The position numbers and the translations under genes were made by a program. The notes under the pieces were generated by a model. The model was not told the DNA's origin. It saw only the letters and a program-made list of their open reading frames with translations, and did not search any database. A stretch of 64,000 nucleotides of DNA, from positions 62,001 to 126,000 of the forward strand of contig JAMKCF010000129.1 in NCBI GenBank assembly GCA_023634235.1, read 5' to 3'. Each line of letters starts with the position of its first letter. Position 1 is the first letter of the stretch. Positions 38,613 to 51,799 of the stretch are shown piece by piece. Source of the DNA: Pisaster brevispinus. Its lineage: Eukaryota > Echinodermata > Asteroidea > Forcipulatida > Asteriidae.

Positions 38613-40484
38613 GGAGGGTCACATCACCCCCAGGGCAATATCGAATCTGCACAATTTTAGTACCACTGTAAAGCCCGTTTCAAGGGCTCCCTCTCCCGTG
38701 AGTTTGGGGTCGCTGACGATTCTGTAGGCGAGGCGAGCGGCCTGGATGTTAGGCCTACCCCTAAGAAAAATTGAAAAAAAAAAAAAAAAAAAAAAACCCA
38801 GAAGCAAGGTCGTGCCGGCAGGGGTCATGGCCCAAAATAAAAATGCGGTGAATTTGGGAATAACTCCCGATCTAGGAGGGCTAGAGGGATGATTTTTTGG
38901 CCTGACTCTGCCTTAGGTATCCCTGCATCCGAAATTAGACTTTTACGGCCGTTGCGGGCAGGCTTCACACCGGAAAAGACCAGCAAGCGGGGACACTCCG
39001 AAAGCCCCGCAAAACATCAACGTGATTTTGCTGTAAAAAGACACAAATACAAAATAAGGAGGGTCACATCACCCCCAGGGCAATATCGAATCTGCACAAT
39101 TTTAGTACCACTGTAAAGCCCGTTTCAAGGGCTCCCTCTCCCGTGAGTTTGGGGTTCCTGACGATTCTGTAGGCGAGGCGAGCGGCCTGGATGTTAGGCC
39201 CACCCCTTAGAGAAATAGGATAACAAAAACCAGGGGTAATGGCCCAAAATAAAAGTGCGGTGATTTTGGGAATAAGTCCCGATCTAGGAGGGCTAGAGAG
39301 ATGATTTTTTTACCTGACTCTGCCTTAGGTATCCCTGCATCCGAAAATTAGACTTTTACGGCCGTTGCGGGCAGGCTTCACACCGGAAAAGACCAGCAAG
39401 CGGGGACACTCCGAAAGCCCCCCAAAACATCAACTTGATTTTGCTGTAAAAAGACACAAATACAAAATAAGGAGGGTCACATCACCCCCAGGGCAATATC
39501 GAATATGCACAATTTTAGTACCACTGTAAAGCCCGTTTCATGGGCTCCCTCTCCCGTGAGTTTGGGGTTGCTGACGATTCTGTAGGCGAGGCGAGCGGCC
39601 TGGATGTTAGGCCTACCCCTAAGAAAAATTGAAAAAAAAAAAAAAAAAAAAAAAAACCCAGAAGCAAGGTCGTGCCGGCAGGGGTCATGGCCCAAAATAA
39701 AAGTGCGGTGAATTTGGGAATAACTCCCGATCTAGGAGGGCTAGAGGGATGATTTTTTGGCCTGACTCTGCCTGAGGTATCCCTGCATCCGAAATTAGAC
39801 TTTTTCGGCCGTTGCGGGCAGGCTTCACACCGGAAAAGACCAGCAAGCGGGGACACTCCGAAAGCCGCGCAAAACATCAACGTGATTTTGCTGTAAAAAG
39901 ACACAAATACAAAATAAGGAGGGTCACATCACCCCCAGGGCAATATCGAATCTGCACAATTTTAGTACCACTGTAAAGCCCGTTTCAAGCGCTCCCTCTC
40001 CCGTGAGTTTGGGGTCGCTGACAATTCTGTAGGCGAGGCGAGCGGCTGGATGTTAGGCCCACCCCTTAGAGAAATAGGAAAACAAAAACCAGGGGTAATG
40101 GCCCAAAATAAAAGTGCGGTGATTTGGGGAATAAGTCCCGATCTAGGAGGGCTAGAGAGATGATTGTTTTACCTGACTCTGCCTTAGGTATCCCTGCATC
40201 CGAAAATTAGACTTTTACGGCCGTTGCGGGCAGGCTTCACACCGGAAAAGACCAGCAAGCGGGGACACTCCGAAAGCCCCTCAAAACATCAACTTGATTT
40301 TGCTGTAAAAAGACACAAATACAAAATAAGGAGGGTCACATCACCCCCAGGGCAATATCGAATCTGCACAATTTTAGTACCACTGTAAAGCCCGTTTCAA
40401 GGGCTCCCTCTCCCGTGAGTTTGGGGTCGCTGACGATTCTGTAGGCGAGGCGAGCGGCCTGGATGTTAGGCCTACCCCTAAGAA

Positions 40485-40515
<31 letters not shown>

Positions 40516-43500
40516 CAGAAGCAAGGTCGTGCCGGCAGGGGTCATGGCCCAAAATAAAAGTGCGGTGAATTTGGGAATAACTCCCGATCTAGGAGGGCTA
40601 GAGGGATGATTTTTTGGCCTGACTCTGCTTTAGGTATCCCTGCATCCGAAAATTAGACTTTTAGGGCCGTTGCGGGCAGGCTTCACACCGGAAAAGACCA
40701 GCAAGCGGGGACACTCCGAAAGCCCCCCAAAACATCAACTTGATTTTGCTGTAAAAAGACACAAATACAAAATAAGGAGGGTCACATCACCCCCAGGGCA
40801 ATATCGAATCTGCACAATTTTAGTACCACTGTAAAGCCCGTTTCAAGGGCTCCCTCTCCCGTGAGTTTGGGGTCGCTGACGATTCTGTAGGCGAGGCGAG
40901 CGGCCTGGATGTTAGGCCTACCCCTAAGAAAAATTGAAAAAAAAAAAAAAAAAAAAACCCAGAAGCAAGGTCGTGCCGGCAGGGGTCATGGCCCAAAATA
41001 AAAATGCGGTGAATTTGGGAATAACTCCCGATCTAGGAGGGCTAGAGGGATGATTTTTTGGCCTGACTCTGCCTTAGGTATCCCTGCATCCGAAAATTAG
41101 ACTTTTACGGCCGTTGCGGGCAGGCTTCACACCGGAAAAGACCAGCAAGCGGGGACACTCCGAAAGCCCCGCAAAACATCAACGTGATTTTGCTGTAAAA
41201 AGACACAAATACAAAATAAGGAGGGTCACATCACCCCCAGGGCAATATCGAATCTGCACAATTTTAGTACCACTGTAAAGCCCGTTTCAAGGGCTCCCCT
41301 TTCCCGTGAGTTTTGGGTCGCTGACGATTCTGTAGGCGAGGCGAGCGGCCTGGATGTTTGGCCTACCCCTAAGAAAAATTGAAAAAAAAACGAAAAAAAA
41401 CCCCCAGAAGCAAGGTCGTGCCGGCAGGGGTCATGGCCCAAAATAAAAGTGCGGTGAATTTGGGAATAACTCCCGATCTAGGAGGGCTAGAGGGATGATT
41501 TTTTGGCCTGACTCTGCTTTAGGTATCCCTGCATCCGAAAATTAGACTTTTAGGGCCGTTGCGGGCAGGCTTCACACCGGAAAAGACCAGCAAGCGGGGA
41601 CACTCCGAAAGCCCCCCAAAACATCAACTTGATTTTGCTGTAAAAAGACACAAATACAAAATAAGGAGGGTCACATCACCCCCAGGGCAATATCGAATCT
41701 GCACAATTTTAGTACCACTGTAAAGCCCGTTTCAAGGGCTCCCTCTCCCGTGAGTTTGGGGTCGCTGACGATTCTGTAGGCGAGGCGAGCGGCCTGGATG
41801 TTAGGCCTACCCCTAAGAAAAATTGAAAAAAAAAAAAAAAAAAAAAACCCAGAAGCAAGGTCGTGCCGGCAGGGGTCATGGCCCAAAATAAAAATGCGGT
41901 GAATTTGGGAATAACTCCCGATCTAGGAGGGCTAGAGGGATGATTTTTTGGCCTGACTCTGCCTTAGGTATCCCTGCATCCGAAAATTAGACTTTTACGG
42001 CCGTTGCGGGCAGGCTTCACACCGGAAAAGACCAGCAAGCGGGGACACTCCGAAAGCCCCGCAAAACATCAACGTGATTTTGCTGTAAAAAGACACAAAT
42101 ACAAAATAAGGAGGGTCACATCACCCCCAGGGCAATATCGAATCTGCACAATTTTAGTACCACTGTAAAGCCCGTTTCAAGGGCTCCCCTTTCCCGTGAG
42201 TTTTGGGTCGCTGACGATTCTGTAGGCGAGGCGAGCGGCCTGGATGTTTGGCCTACCCCTAAGAAAAATTGAAAAAAAAACGAAAAAAAAACCCCAGAAG
42301 CAAGGTCGTGCCGGCAGGGGTCATGGCCCAAAATAAAAGTGCGGTGAATTTGGGAATAACTCCCGATCTAGGAGGGCTAGAGGGATGATTTTTTGGCCTG
42401 ACTCTGCCTTAGGTATCCCTGCATCCGAAAATTAGACTTTTACGGCCGTTGCGGGCAGGCTTCACACCGGAAAAGACCAGCAAACGGGGACACTCCGAAA
42501 GCCCCGCAAAACATCAACGTGATTTTGCTGTAAAAAGACACAAATACAAAATAAGGAGGGTCACATCACCCCCAGGGCAATATCGAATCTGCACAATTTT
42601 AGTACCACTGTAAAGCCCGTTTCAAGGGCTCCCCTTTCCCGTGAGTTTGGGGTCGCTGACGATTCTGTAGGCGAGGCGAGCGGCCTGGATGTTTGGCCTA
42701 CCCCTAAGAAAAATTGAAAAAAAAACGAAAAAAAACCCCCAGAAGCAAGGTCGTGCCGGCAGGGGTCATGGCCCAAAATAAAAGTGCGGTGAATTTGGGA
42801 ATAACTCCCGATCTAGGAGGGCTAGAGGGATGATTTTTTGGCCTGACTCTGCCTTAGGTATCCCTGCATCCGAAAATTAGACTTTTACGGCCGTTGCGGG
42901 CAGGCTTCACACCGGAAAAGACCAGCAAACGGGGACACTCCGAAAGCCCCGCAAAACATCAACGTGATTTTGCTGTAAAAAGACACAAATACAAAATAAG
43001 GAGGGTCACATCACCCCCAGGGCAATATCGAATCTGCACAATTTTAGTACCACTGTAAAGCCCGTTTCAAGGGCTCCCTCTCCCGTGAGTTTGGGGTCGC
43101 TGACGATTCTGTAGGCGAGGCGAGCGGCCTGGATGTTAGGCCCACCCCTTAAAGAAATAGGAAAACAAAAACCAGGGGTAATGGCCCAAAATAAAAGTGC
43201 GGTGATTTTGGGAATAAGTCCCGATCTAGGAGGGCTAGAGAGATGATTTTTTTACCTGACTCTGCCTTAGGTATCCCTGCATCCGAAAATTAGACTTTTA
43301 CGGCCGTTGCGGGCAGGCTTCACACCGGAAAAGACCAGCAAGCGGGGACACTCCGAAAGCCCCCCAAAACATCAACTTGATTTTGCTGTAAAAAGACACA
43401 AATACAAAATAAGGAGGGTCACATCACCCCCAGGGCAATATCGAATCTGCACAATTTTAGTACCACTGTAAAGCCCGTTTCAAGCGCTCCCTCTCCCGTG

Positions 43501-45129
43501 AGTTTGGGGTCGCTGACAATTCTGTAGACGAGGCGAGCGGCCTGGATGTTAGGCCCACCCCTTAGAGAAATAGGAAAACAAAAACCAGGGGTAATGGCCC
43601 AAAATAAAAGTGCGGTGATTTGGGGAATAAGTCCCGATCTAGGAGGGCTAGAGAGATGATTTTTTTACCTGACTCTGCCTTAGGTATCCCTGCATCCGAA
43701 AATTAGACTTTTACGGCCGTTGCGGGCAGGCTTCACACCGGAAAAGACCAGCAAGCGGGGACACTCCGAAAGCCCCTCAAAACATCAACTTGATTTTGCT
43801 GTAAAAAGACACAAATACAAAATAAGGAGGGTCACATCACCCCCAGGGCAATATCGAATCTGCACAATTTTAGTACCACTGTAAAGCCCGTTTCAAGGGC
43901 TCCCTCTCCCGTGAGTTTGGGGTCGCTGACGATTCTGTAGGCGAGGCGAGCGGCCTGGATGTTAGGCCTACCCCTAAGAAAAATTGAAAAAAAAAAAAAA
44001 AAAAAAAACCAGAAGCAAGGTCGTGCCGGCAGGGGTCATGGCCCAAAATAAAAGTGCGGTGAATTTGGGAATAACTCCCGATCTAGGAGGGCTAGAGGGA
44101 TGATTTTTTGGCCTGACTCTGCCTTAGGTATCCCTGCATCCGAAAATTAGACTTTTACGGCCGTTGCGGGCAGGCTTCACACCGGAAAAGACCAGCAAGC
44201 GGGGACACTCCGAAAGCCCCCCAAAACATCAACTTGATTTTGCTGTAAAAAGACACAAATACAAAATAAGGAGGGTCACATCACCCCCAGGGCAATATCG
44301 AATCTGCACAATTTTAGTACCACTGTAAAGCCCGTTTCAAGGGCTCCCTCTCCCGTGAGTTTGGGGTCGCTGACGATTTTGTAGGCGAGGCGAGCGGCCT
44401 GGATGTTAGGCCCACCCCTTAGAGAAATAGGAAAACAAAAACCAGGGGTAATGGCCCAAAATAAAAGTGCGGTGATTTTGGGAATAAGTCCCGATCTAGG
44501 AGGGCTAGAGAGATGATTTTTTTACCTGACTCTGCCTTAGGTATCCCTGCATCCGAAAATTAGACTTTTACGGCCGTTGCGGGCAGGCTTCACACCGGAA
44601 AAGACCAGCAAGCGGGGACACTCCGAAAGCCCCTCAAAACATCAACTTGATTTTGCTGTAAAAAGACACAAATACAAAATAAGGAGGGTCACATCACCCC
44701 CAGGGCAATATCGAATCTGCACAATTTTAGTACCACTGTAAAGCCCGTTTCAAGGGCTCCCTCTCCCGTGAGTTTGGGGTCGCTGACGATTCTGTAGGCG
44801 AGGCGAGCGGCCTGGATGTTAGGCCTACCCCTAAGAAAAATTGAAAAAAAAAAAAAAAAAAAAAAAACCCAGAAGCAAGGTCGTGCCGGCAGGGGTCATG
44901 GCCCAAAATAAAAGTGCGGTGAATTTGGGAATAACTCCCGATCTAGGAGGGCTAGAGGGATGATTTTTTGGCCTGACTCTGCCTTAGGTATCCCTGCATC
45001 CGAAAATTAGACTTTTACGGCCGTTGCGGGCAGGCTTCACACCGGAAAAGACCAGCAAGCGGGGACACTCCGAAAGCCCCCCAAAACATCAACTTGATTT
45101 TGCTGTAAACAGACACAAATACAAAATAA
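38613..45129 (+). repeat. 6.5-kb segmental block, copy 2 with extra units
   Basis: Fifteen units start at 38613 B, 39058 A, 39471 B, 39918 A, 40330 B, 40776 B, 41220 B, 41665 B, 42110 B, 42555 B, 43000 A, 43413 A, 43826 B, 44270 A and 44683 B. The offset from copy 1 is about 5214 at the left, 6104 after the B run, and about 6517-6527 at the right. Copy 2 therefore gained an 890-bp pair of B units within the B run and a full A unit at 43000 where copy 1 has a B/A chimera. Units 41220, 42110 and 42555 share CTCCCCTTTCCCG, GGATGTTTGGCC and an AAACGAAAA interruption in the A tract. Confidence 0.93.
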
Positions 45130-48100
45130 GGAGGGTCACATCACCCCCAGGGCAATATCGAATCTGCACAATTTTAGTACCACTGTAAAGCCCGTTTCAA
45201 GGGCTCCCTCTCCCGTGAGTTTGGGGTCGCTGACGATTCTGTAGGCGAGGCGAGCGGCCTGGATGTTAGGCCTACCCCTAAGAAAAATTGAAAAAAAAAA
45301 AAAAAAAAAAAACCCAGAAGCAAGGTCGTGCCGGCAGGGGTCATGGCCCAAAATAAAAATGCGGTGAATTTGGGAATAACTCCCGATCTAGGAGGGCTAG
45401 AGGGATGATTTTTTGGCCTGACTCTGCCTTAGGTATCCCTGCATCCGAAAATTAGACTTTTACGGCCGTTGCGGGCAGGCTTCACACCGGAAAAGACCAG
45501 CAAGCGGGGACACTCCGAAAGCCCCCCAAAACATCAACTTGATTTTGCTGTAAAAAGACACAAATACAAAATAAGGAGGGTCACATCACCCCCAGGGCAA
45601 TACCGAATCTGCACAATTTTAGTACCACTGTAAAGCCCGTTTCAAGGGCTCCCTCTCCCGTGAGTTTGGGGTTGCTGACGATTCTGTAGGCGAGGCGAGC
45701 GGCCTGGATGTTAGGCCCACCCCTTAGAGAAATAGGAAAACAAAAACCAGGGGTAATGGCCCAAAATAAAAGTGCGGTGATTTTGGGAATAAGTCCCGAT
45801 CTAGGAGGGCTAGAGAGATGATTTTTTTTACCTGACTTTGCCTTAGGTATCCCTGCATCCGAAAATTAGACTTTTACGGCCGTTGCGGGCAGGCTTCACA
45901 CCGGAAAAGACCAGCAAGCGGGGACACTCCGAAAGCCCCTCAAAACATCAACGTGATTTTGCTGTAAAAAGACACAAATACAAAATAAGGAGGGTCACAT
46001 CACCCCCAGGGCAATATCGAATCTGCACAATTTTAGTACCACTGTAAAGCCCGTTTCAAGGGCTCCCCTTTCCCGTGAGTTTGGGGTCGCTGACGATTCT
46101 GTAGGCGAGGCGAGCGGCCTGGATGTTAGGCCTACCCCTAAGAAAAATTGAAAAAAAAAAACGAAAAAAAAAACCCAGAAGCAAGGTCGTGCCGGCAGGG
46201 GTCATGGCCCAAAATAAAAGTGCGGTGAATTTGGGAATAACTCCCGATCTAGGAGGGCTAGAGGGATGATTTTTTGGCCTGACTCTGCCTTAGGTATCCC
46301 TGCATCCGAAAATTAGACTTTTACGGCCGTTGCGGGCAGGCTTCACACCGGAAAAGACCAGCAAACGGGGACACTCCGAAAGCCCCGCAAAACATCAACG
46401 TGATTTTGCTGTAAAAAGACACAAATACAAAATAAGGAGGGTCACATCACCCCCAGGGCAATATCGAATCTGCACAATTTTAGTACCACTGTAAAGCCCG
46501 TTTCAAGGGCTCCCTCTCCCGTGAGTTTGGGGTCGCTGACGATTCTGTAGGCGAGGCGAGCGGCCTGGATGTTAGGCCTACCCCTAAGAAAAATTGAAAA
46601 AAAAAAAAAAAAAAAAAACCCAGAAGCAAGGTCGTGCCGGCAGGGGTCATGGCCCAAAATAAAAGTGCGGTGAATTTGAGAATAACTCCCGATCTAGGAG
46701 GGCTAGAGGGATGATTTTTTTGCCTGACTCTGCCTTAGGTATCCCTGCATCCGAAAATTAGACTTTTACGGCCGTTGCGGGCAGGCTTCACACCGGAAAA
46801 GACCAGCAAGCGGGGACACTCCGAAAGCCCCCCAAAACATCAACTTGATTTTGCTGTAAAAAGACACAAATACAAAATAAGGAGGGTCACATCACCCCCA
46901 GGGCAATATCGAATCTGCACAATTTTAGTACCACTGTAAAGCCCGTTTCAAGGGCTCCCTCTCCCGTGAGTTTGGGGTCGCTGACGATTTTGTAGGCGAG
47001 GCGAGCGGCCTGGATGTTAGGCCCACCCCTTAGAGAAATAGGAAAACAAAAACCAGGGGTAATGGCCCAAAATAAAAGTGCGGTGATTTTGGGAATAAGT
47101 CCCGATCTAGGAGGGCTAGAGAGATGATTTTTTTACCTGACTCTGCCTTAGGTATCCCTGCATCCGAAAATTAGACTTTTACGGCCGTTGCGGGCAGGCT
47201 TCACACCGGAAAAGACCAGCAAGCGGGGACACTCCGAAAGCCCCTCAAAACATCAACTTGATTTTGCTGTAAAAAGACACAAATACAAAATAAGGAGGGT
47301 CACATCACCCCCAGGGCAATATCGAATCTGCACAATTTTAGTACCACTGTAAAGCCCGTTTCAAGGGCTCCCTCTCCCGTGAGTTTGGGGTCGCTGACGA
47401 TTCTGTAGGCGAGGCGAGCGGCCTGGATGTTAGGCCTACCCCTAAGAAAAATTGAAAAAAAAAAAAAAAAAAAAACCCAGAAGCAAGGTCGTGCCGGCAG
47501 GGGTCATGGCCCAAAATAAAAATGCGGTGAATTTGGGAATAACTCCCGATCTAGGAGGGCTAGAGGGATGATTTTTTGGCCTGACTCTGCCTTAGGTATC
47601 CCTGCATCCGAAAATTAGACTTTTACGGCCGTTGCGGGCAGGCTTCACACCGGAAAAGACCAGCAAGCGGGGACACTCCGAAAGCCCCTCAAAACATCAA
47701 CGTGATTTTGCTGTAAAAAGACACAAATACAAAATAAGGAGGGTCACATCACCCCCAGGGCAATATCGAATCTGCACAATTTTAGTACCACTGTAAAGCC
47801 CGTTTCAAGGGCTCCCTCTCCCGTGAGTTTGGGGTCGCTGACGATTCTGTAGGCGAGGCGAGCGGCCTGGATGTTAGGCCTACCCCTAAGAAAAATTGAA
47901 AAAAAACAAAAAAAAAAAAAAACCCAGAAGCAAGGTCGTGCCGGCAGGGGTCATGGCCCAAAATAAAAGTGCGGTGAATTTGGGAATAACTCCCGATCTA
48001 GGAGGGCTAGAGGGATGATTTTTTGGCCTGACTCTGCCTTAGGTATCCCTGCATCCGAAAATTAGACTTTTACGGCCGTTGCGGGCAGGCTTCACACCGG

Positions 48101-48184
48101 AAAAGACCAGCAAACGGGGACACTCCGAAAGCCCCGCAAAACATCAACGTGATTTTGCTGTAAAAAGACACAAATACAAAATAA
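45130..48184 (+). repeat. Partial third copy of the 5.2/6.5-kb block
   Basis: Starts: 45130 B, 45575 A, 45989 B, 46436 B, 46881 A, 47294 B, 47738 B. The unit at 45130 repeats 38613: both are preceded by TGTAAACAGACAC and contain TAAAAATGCGG. The A at 46881 has GACGATTTTGTAGG, as at 37753 and 44270. The B at 45989 has the CTCCCCTTTCCCG and AAACGAAAA features of the B run. Similarity is patchy, so later exchange has reshuffled this copy. Confidence 0.8.
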
Positions 48185-49898
48185 GGAGGGTCACATCACC
48201 CCCAGGGCAATATCGAATCTGCACAATTTTAGTACCACTGTAAAGCCCGTTTCAAGGGCTCCCTCTCCCGTGAGTTTGGGGTCGCTGACGATTCTGTAGG
48301 CGAGGCGAGCGGCCTGGATGTTAGGCCCACCCCTTAAATAAATAGGAAAACAAAAACCAGGGGTAATGGCCCAAAATAAAAGTGCGGTGATTTTGGGAAT
48401 AAGTCCCGATCTAGGAGGGCTAGAGAGATGATTTTTTTACCTGACTCTGCCTTAGGTATCCCTGCATCCGAAAATTAGACTTTTACGGCCGTTGCGGGCA
48501 GGCTTTACACCGGAAAAGACCAGCAAGCGGGGACACTCCGAAAGCCCCCCAAAACATCAACTTGATTTTGCTGTAAAAAGACACAAATACAAAATAAGGA
48601 GGGTCACATCACCCCCAGGGCAATATCGAATCTGCACAATTTTAATACCACTGTAAAGCCCGTTTCAAGGGCTCCCTCTCCCGTGAGTTTGGGATCGCTG
48701 ACGATTCTGTAGGCGAGGCGAGCGGCCTGGATGTTAGGCCTACCCCTAAGAAAAATTGAAAAAAAAAAAAAAAAAAAAACCCAGAAGCAAGGTCGTGCCG
48801 GCAGGGGTCATGGCCCAAAATAAAAGTGCGGTGAATTTGGGAATAACTCCCGATCTAGGAGGGCTAGAGGGATGATTTTTTGGCCTGACTCTGCCTTAGG
48901 TATCCCTGCATCCGAAAATTAGACTTTTACGGCCGTTGCGGGCAGGCTTCACACCGGAAAAGACCAGCAAGCGGGGACACTCCGAAAGCCCCGCAAAACA
49001 TCAACGTGATTTTGCTGTAAAAAGACACAAATACAAAATAAGGAGGGTCACATCACCCCCAGGGCAATATCGAATCTGCACAATTTTAGTACCACTGTAA
49101 AGCCCGTTTCAAGGGCTCCCTCTCCCGTGAGTTTGGGGTCGCTGACGATTCTGTAGGCGAGGCGAGCGGCCTGGATGTTAGGCCCACCCCTTAAATAAAT
49201 AGGAAAACAAAAACCAGGGGTAATGGCCCAAAATAAAAGTGCGGTGATTTTGGGAATAAGTCCCGATCTAGGAGGGCTAGAGAGATGATTTTTTTACCTG
49301 ACTCTGCCTTAGGTATCCCTGCATCCGAAAATTAGACTTTTACGGCCGTTGCGGGCAGGCTTTACACCGGAAAAGACCAGCAAGCGGGGACACTCCGAAA
49401 GCCCCCCAAAACATCAACTTGATTTTGCTGTAAAAAGACACAAATACAAAATAAGGAGGGTCACATCACCCCCAGGGCAATATCGAATCTGCACAATTTT
49501 AATACCACTGTAAAGCCCGTTTCAAGGGCTCCCTCTCCCGTGAGTTTGGGATCGCTGACGATTCTGTAGGCGAGGCGAGCGGCCTGGATGTTAGGCCTAC
49601 CCCTAAGAAAAATTGAAAAAAAAAAGAAAAAAAAAAACCAGAAGCAAGGTCGTGCCGGCAGGGGTCATGGCCCAAAATAAAAGTGCGGTGAATTTGGGAA
49701 TAACTCCCGATCTAGGAGGGCTAGAGGGATGATTTTTTGGCCTGACTCTGCCTTAGGTATCCCTGCATCCGAAAATTAGACTTTTACGGCCGTTGCGGGC
49801 AGGCTTCACACCGGAAAAGACCAGCAAGCGGGGACACTCCGAAAGCCCCGCAAAACATCAACGTGATTTTGCTGTAAAAAGACACAAATACAAAATAA
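48185..49898 (+). repeat. Tandemly duplicated A-B dimer (857 bp)
   Basis: Starts: 48185 A, 48598 B, 49042 A, 49455 B. The two dimers share CCCTTAAATAAATAGG, GGCTTTACACCGG, TTTTAATACCACTG and TTTGGGATCGCTG, none of which occur together elsewhere in the window. They differ visibly in the poly(A) tract, where the second copy is interrupted by a G (near 49626). This is a simple, recent dimer duplication. Confidence 0.94.
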
Positions 49899-51604
49899 GG
49901 AGGGTCACATCACCCCCAGGGCAATATCGAATCTGCACAATTTTAGTACCACTGTAAAGCCCGTTTCAAGGGCTCCCTCTCCCGTGAGTTTGGGGTCGCT
50001 GACGATTCTGTAGGCGAGGCGAGCGGCCTGGATGTTAGGCCCACCCCTTAGAGAAATAGAAAACAAAAACCAGGGGTAATGGCCAAAAATAAAAGTGCGG
50101 TGATTTTGGGAATAAGTCCCGATCTAGGAGGGCTAGAGAGATGATTTTTTGGCCTGACTCTACCTTAGGTATCCTTGCATCCGAAAATTAGACTTTTAAG
50201 GCCGTTGCGGGCTGGCTTCACACCGGAAAAGACCAGCAAGCGGGGACACTCCGAAAGCCCCCCAAAACATCAACTTGATTTTGCTGTAAAAAGACACAAA
50301 TACAAAATAAGGAGGGTCACATCACCCCCAGGGCAAAATCGAATCTGCACAATTTTAGTACCACTGTAAAGCCCGTTTCAAGGGCTCCCTATCCCGTGAG
50401 TTTGGGGTCGCTGACGATTCTGTAGGCGAGACGAGCGGCCTGGATGTTAGGCCTACCCCTAAGAAAAATATAAAAAAAACAAAAAAAAAAAAACCCAGAA
50501 GCAAGGTCGTGCCGGCAGGGGTCATGGCCCAAAATAAAAGTGCGGTGAATTTGGGAATAACTCCCGATCTAGGAGGGCTAGAGGGATGATTTTTTGGCCT
50601 GACTCTGCCTTAGGTATCCCTGCATCCGAAAATTAGACTTTTACGGCCGTTGCGGGCAGGCTTCACACCGGAAAAGACCAGAAAGCGGGGACACTCCGAA
50701 AGCCCCGCAAAACATCAACGTGATTTTGCTGTAAAAAGACACAAATACAAAATAAGGAGGGTCACATCAGCCCCAGGGCAATATCGAATCTGCACAATTT
50801 TAGTACCACTGCCCGTTTCAAGGGCTCCCTCTCCCGTGAGTTTGGGGTCGCTGACGATTCTGTAGGCGAGGCGAGCGGCCTGGATGTTAGGCCCACCCCT
50901 TAGAGAAATAGGAAAACAAAAACCAGGGGTAATGGCCCAAAATAAAAGTGCGGTGATTTTGGGAATAAGTCCCGATCTAGGAGGGCTAGAGAGATGAATT
51001 TTTTACCTGACTCTGCCTTAGGTATCCCTGCATCCGAAAATTAGACTTTTACGGCCGTTGCGGGCAGGCTTCACACCGGAAAAGACCAGCAAGCGGGGAC
51101 ACTCCGAAAGCCCCGCAAAACATCAACGTGATTTTGCTGTAAAAAGACACAAATACAAAATAAGGAGGGTCACATCACCCCCAGGGCAATATCGAATCTG
51201 CACAATTTTAGTACCACTGTAAAGCCCGTTTCAAGGGCTCCCTCTCCCGTGAGTTTGGGGTTACTGACGATTCTGTAGGCGAGGCGAGCGGCCTGGATGT
51301 TAGGCCCACCCCTTAGAGAAATAGGAAAACAAAAACCAGGGGTAATGGCCCAAAATAAAAGTGCGGTGATTTTGGGAATAAGTCCCGATCTAGGAGGGCT
51401 AGAGAGATGATTTTTTTACCTGACTCTGCCTTAGGTATCCCTGCATCCGAAAATTAGACTTTTACGGCCGTTGCGGGCAGGCTTCACACCGGAAAAGACC
51501 AGCAAGCGGGGACACTCCGAAAGCCCCGCAAAACATCAACGTGATTTTGCTGTAAAAAGACACAAATACAAAATAAGGAGGGTCACATCACCCCCAGGGC
51601 AATA

Positions 51605-51611
51605 TCGAATC
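51605..51611 (+). promoter_or_regulatory. TCGAATC motif resembling a Pol III box B core
   Basis: The heptamer matches the centre of the tRNA-type box B consensus. In A units a run of seven T lies about 213 nt downstream (52270-52276 in the reference A unit), which could end a Pol III transcript. I see no convincing box A at the expected distance upstream. Variants with TCAAATC, as at 3699 and 58037, break the core CG. Probably fortuitous. Confidence 0.15.
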
Positions 51612-51635
51612 TGCACAATTTTAGTACCACTGTAA

Positions 51636-51652
51636 AGCCCGTTTCAAGGGCT
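51636..51652 (+). other. 17-nt hairpin, 5-bp stem and 7-nt loop
   Basis: AGCCC and GGGCT pair around the loop GTTTCAA. The element is present in nearly all units of both types. The recurring GTTTCTAAGG allele shortens the stem to four pairs, and 34705 and 36896 units read CAAGCGCT, which also breaks a pair. The stem is therefore not strictly maintained, and no function is implied. Confidence 0.6.
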
Positions 51653-51702
51653 CCCTCTCCCGTGAGTTTGGGGTCGCTGACGATTCTGTAGGCGAGGCGA
51701 GC

Positions 51703-51719
51703 GGCCTGGATGTTAGGCC
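51703..51719 (+). other. Second 17-nt hairpin at the A/B divergence point
   Basis: GGCCT and AGGCC pair around GGATGTT. This hairpin ends exactly where A and B start to differ and where the C deletion begins a few bases later, so it could promote breakage or template switching. It is conserved in most units; GGATGTTTGG in the 36005, 36451, 41220, 42110 and 42555 units breaks one pair. Confidence 0.6.
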
Positions 51720-51765
51720 TACCCCTAAGAAAAATTGAAAAAAAAAAAAAAAAAAAAAAACTCAG

Positions 51766-51785
51766 AAGCAAGGTCGTGCCGGCAG
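51766..51785 (+). other. B-specific 20-bp segment
   Basis: Type B has AAGCAAGGTCGTGCCGGCAG here; type A goes straight from CCAG to GGGG. The segment is preceded by CAG and ends in CAG, so A can be derived from B by a deletion between 3-bp direct repeats, or B from A by the reverse. It contains GCCGGC at 51778-51783, a restriction site found in nearly every B unit but absent from A at this position. In 60477 and 63424 it is mutated to GCCAGC. Confidence 0.85.
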
Positions 51786-51799
51786 GGGTCATGGCCCAA

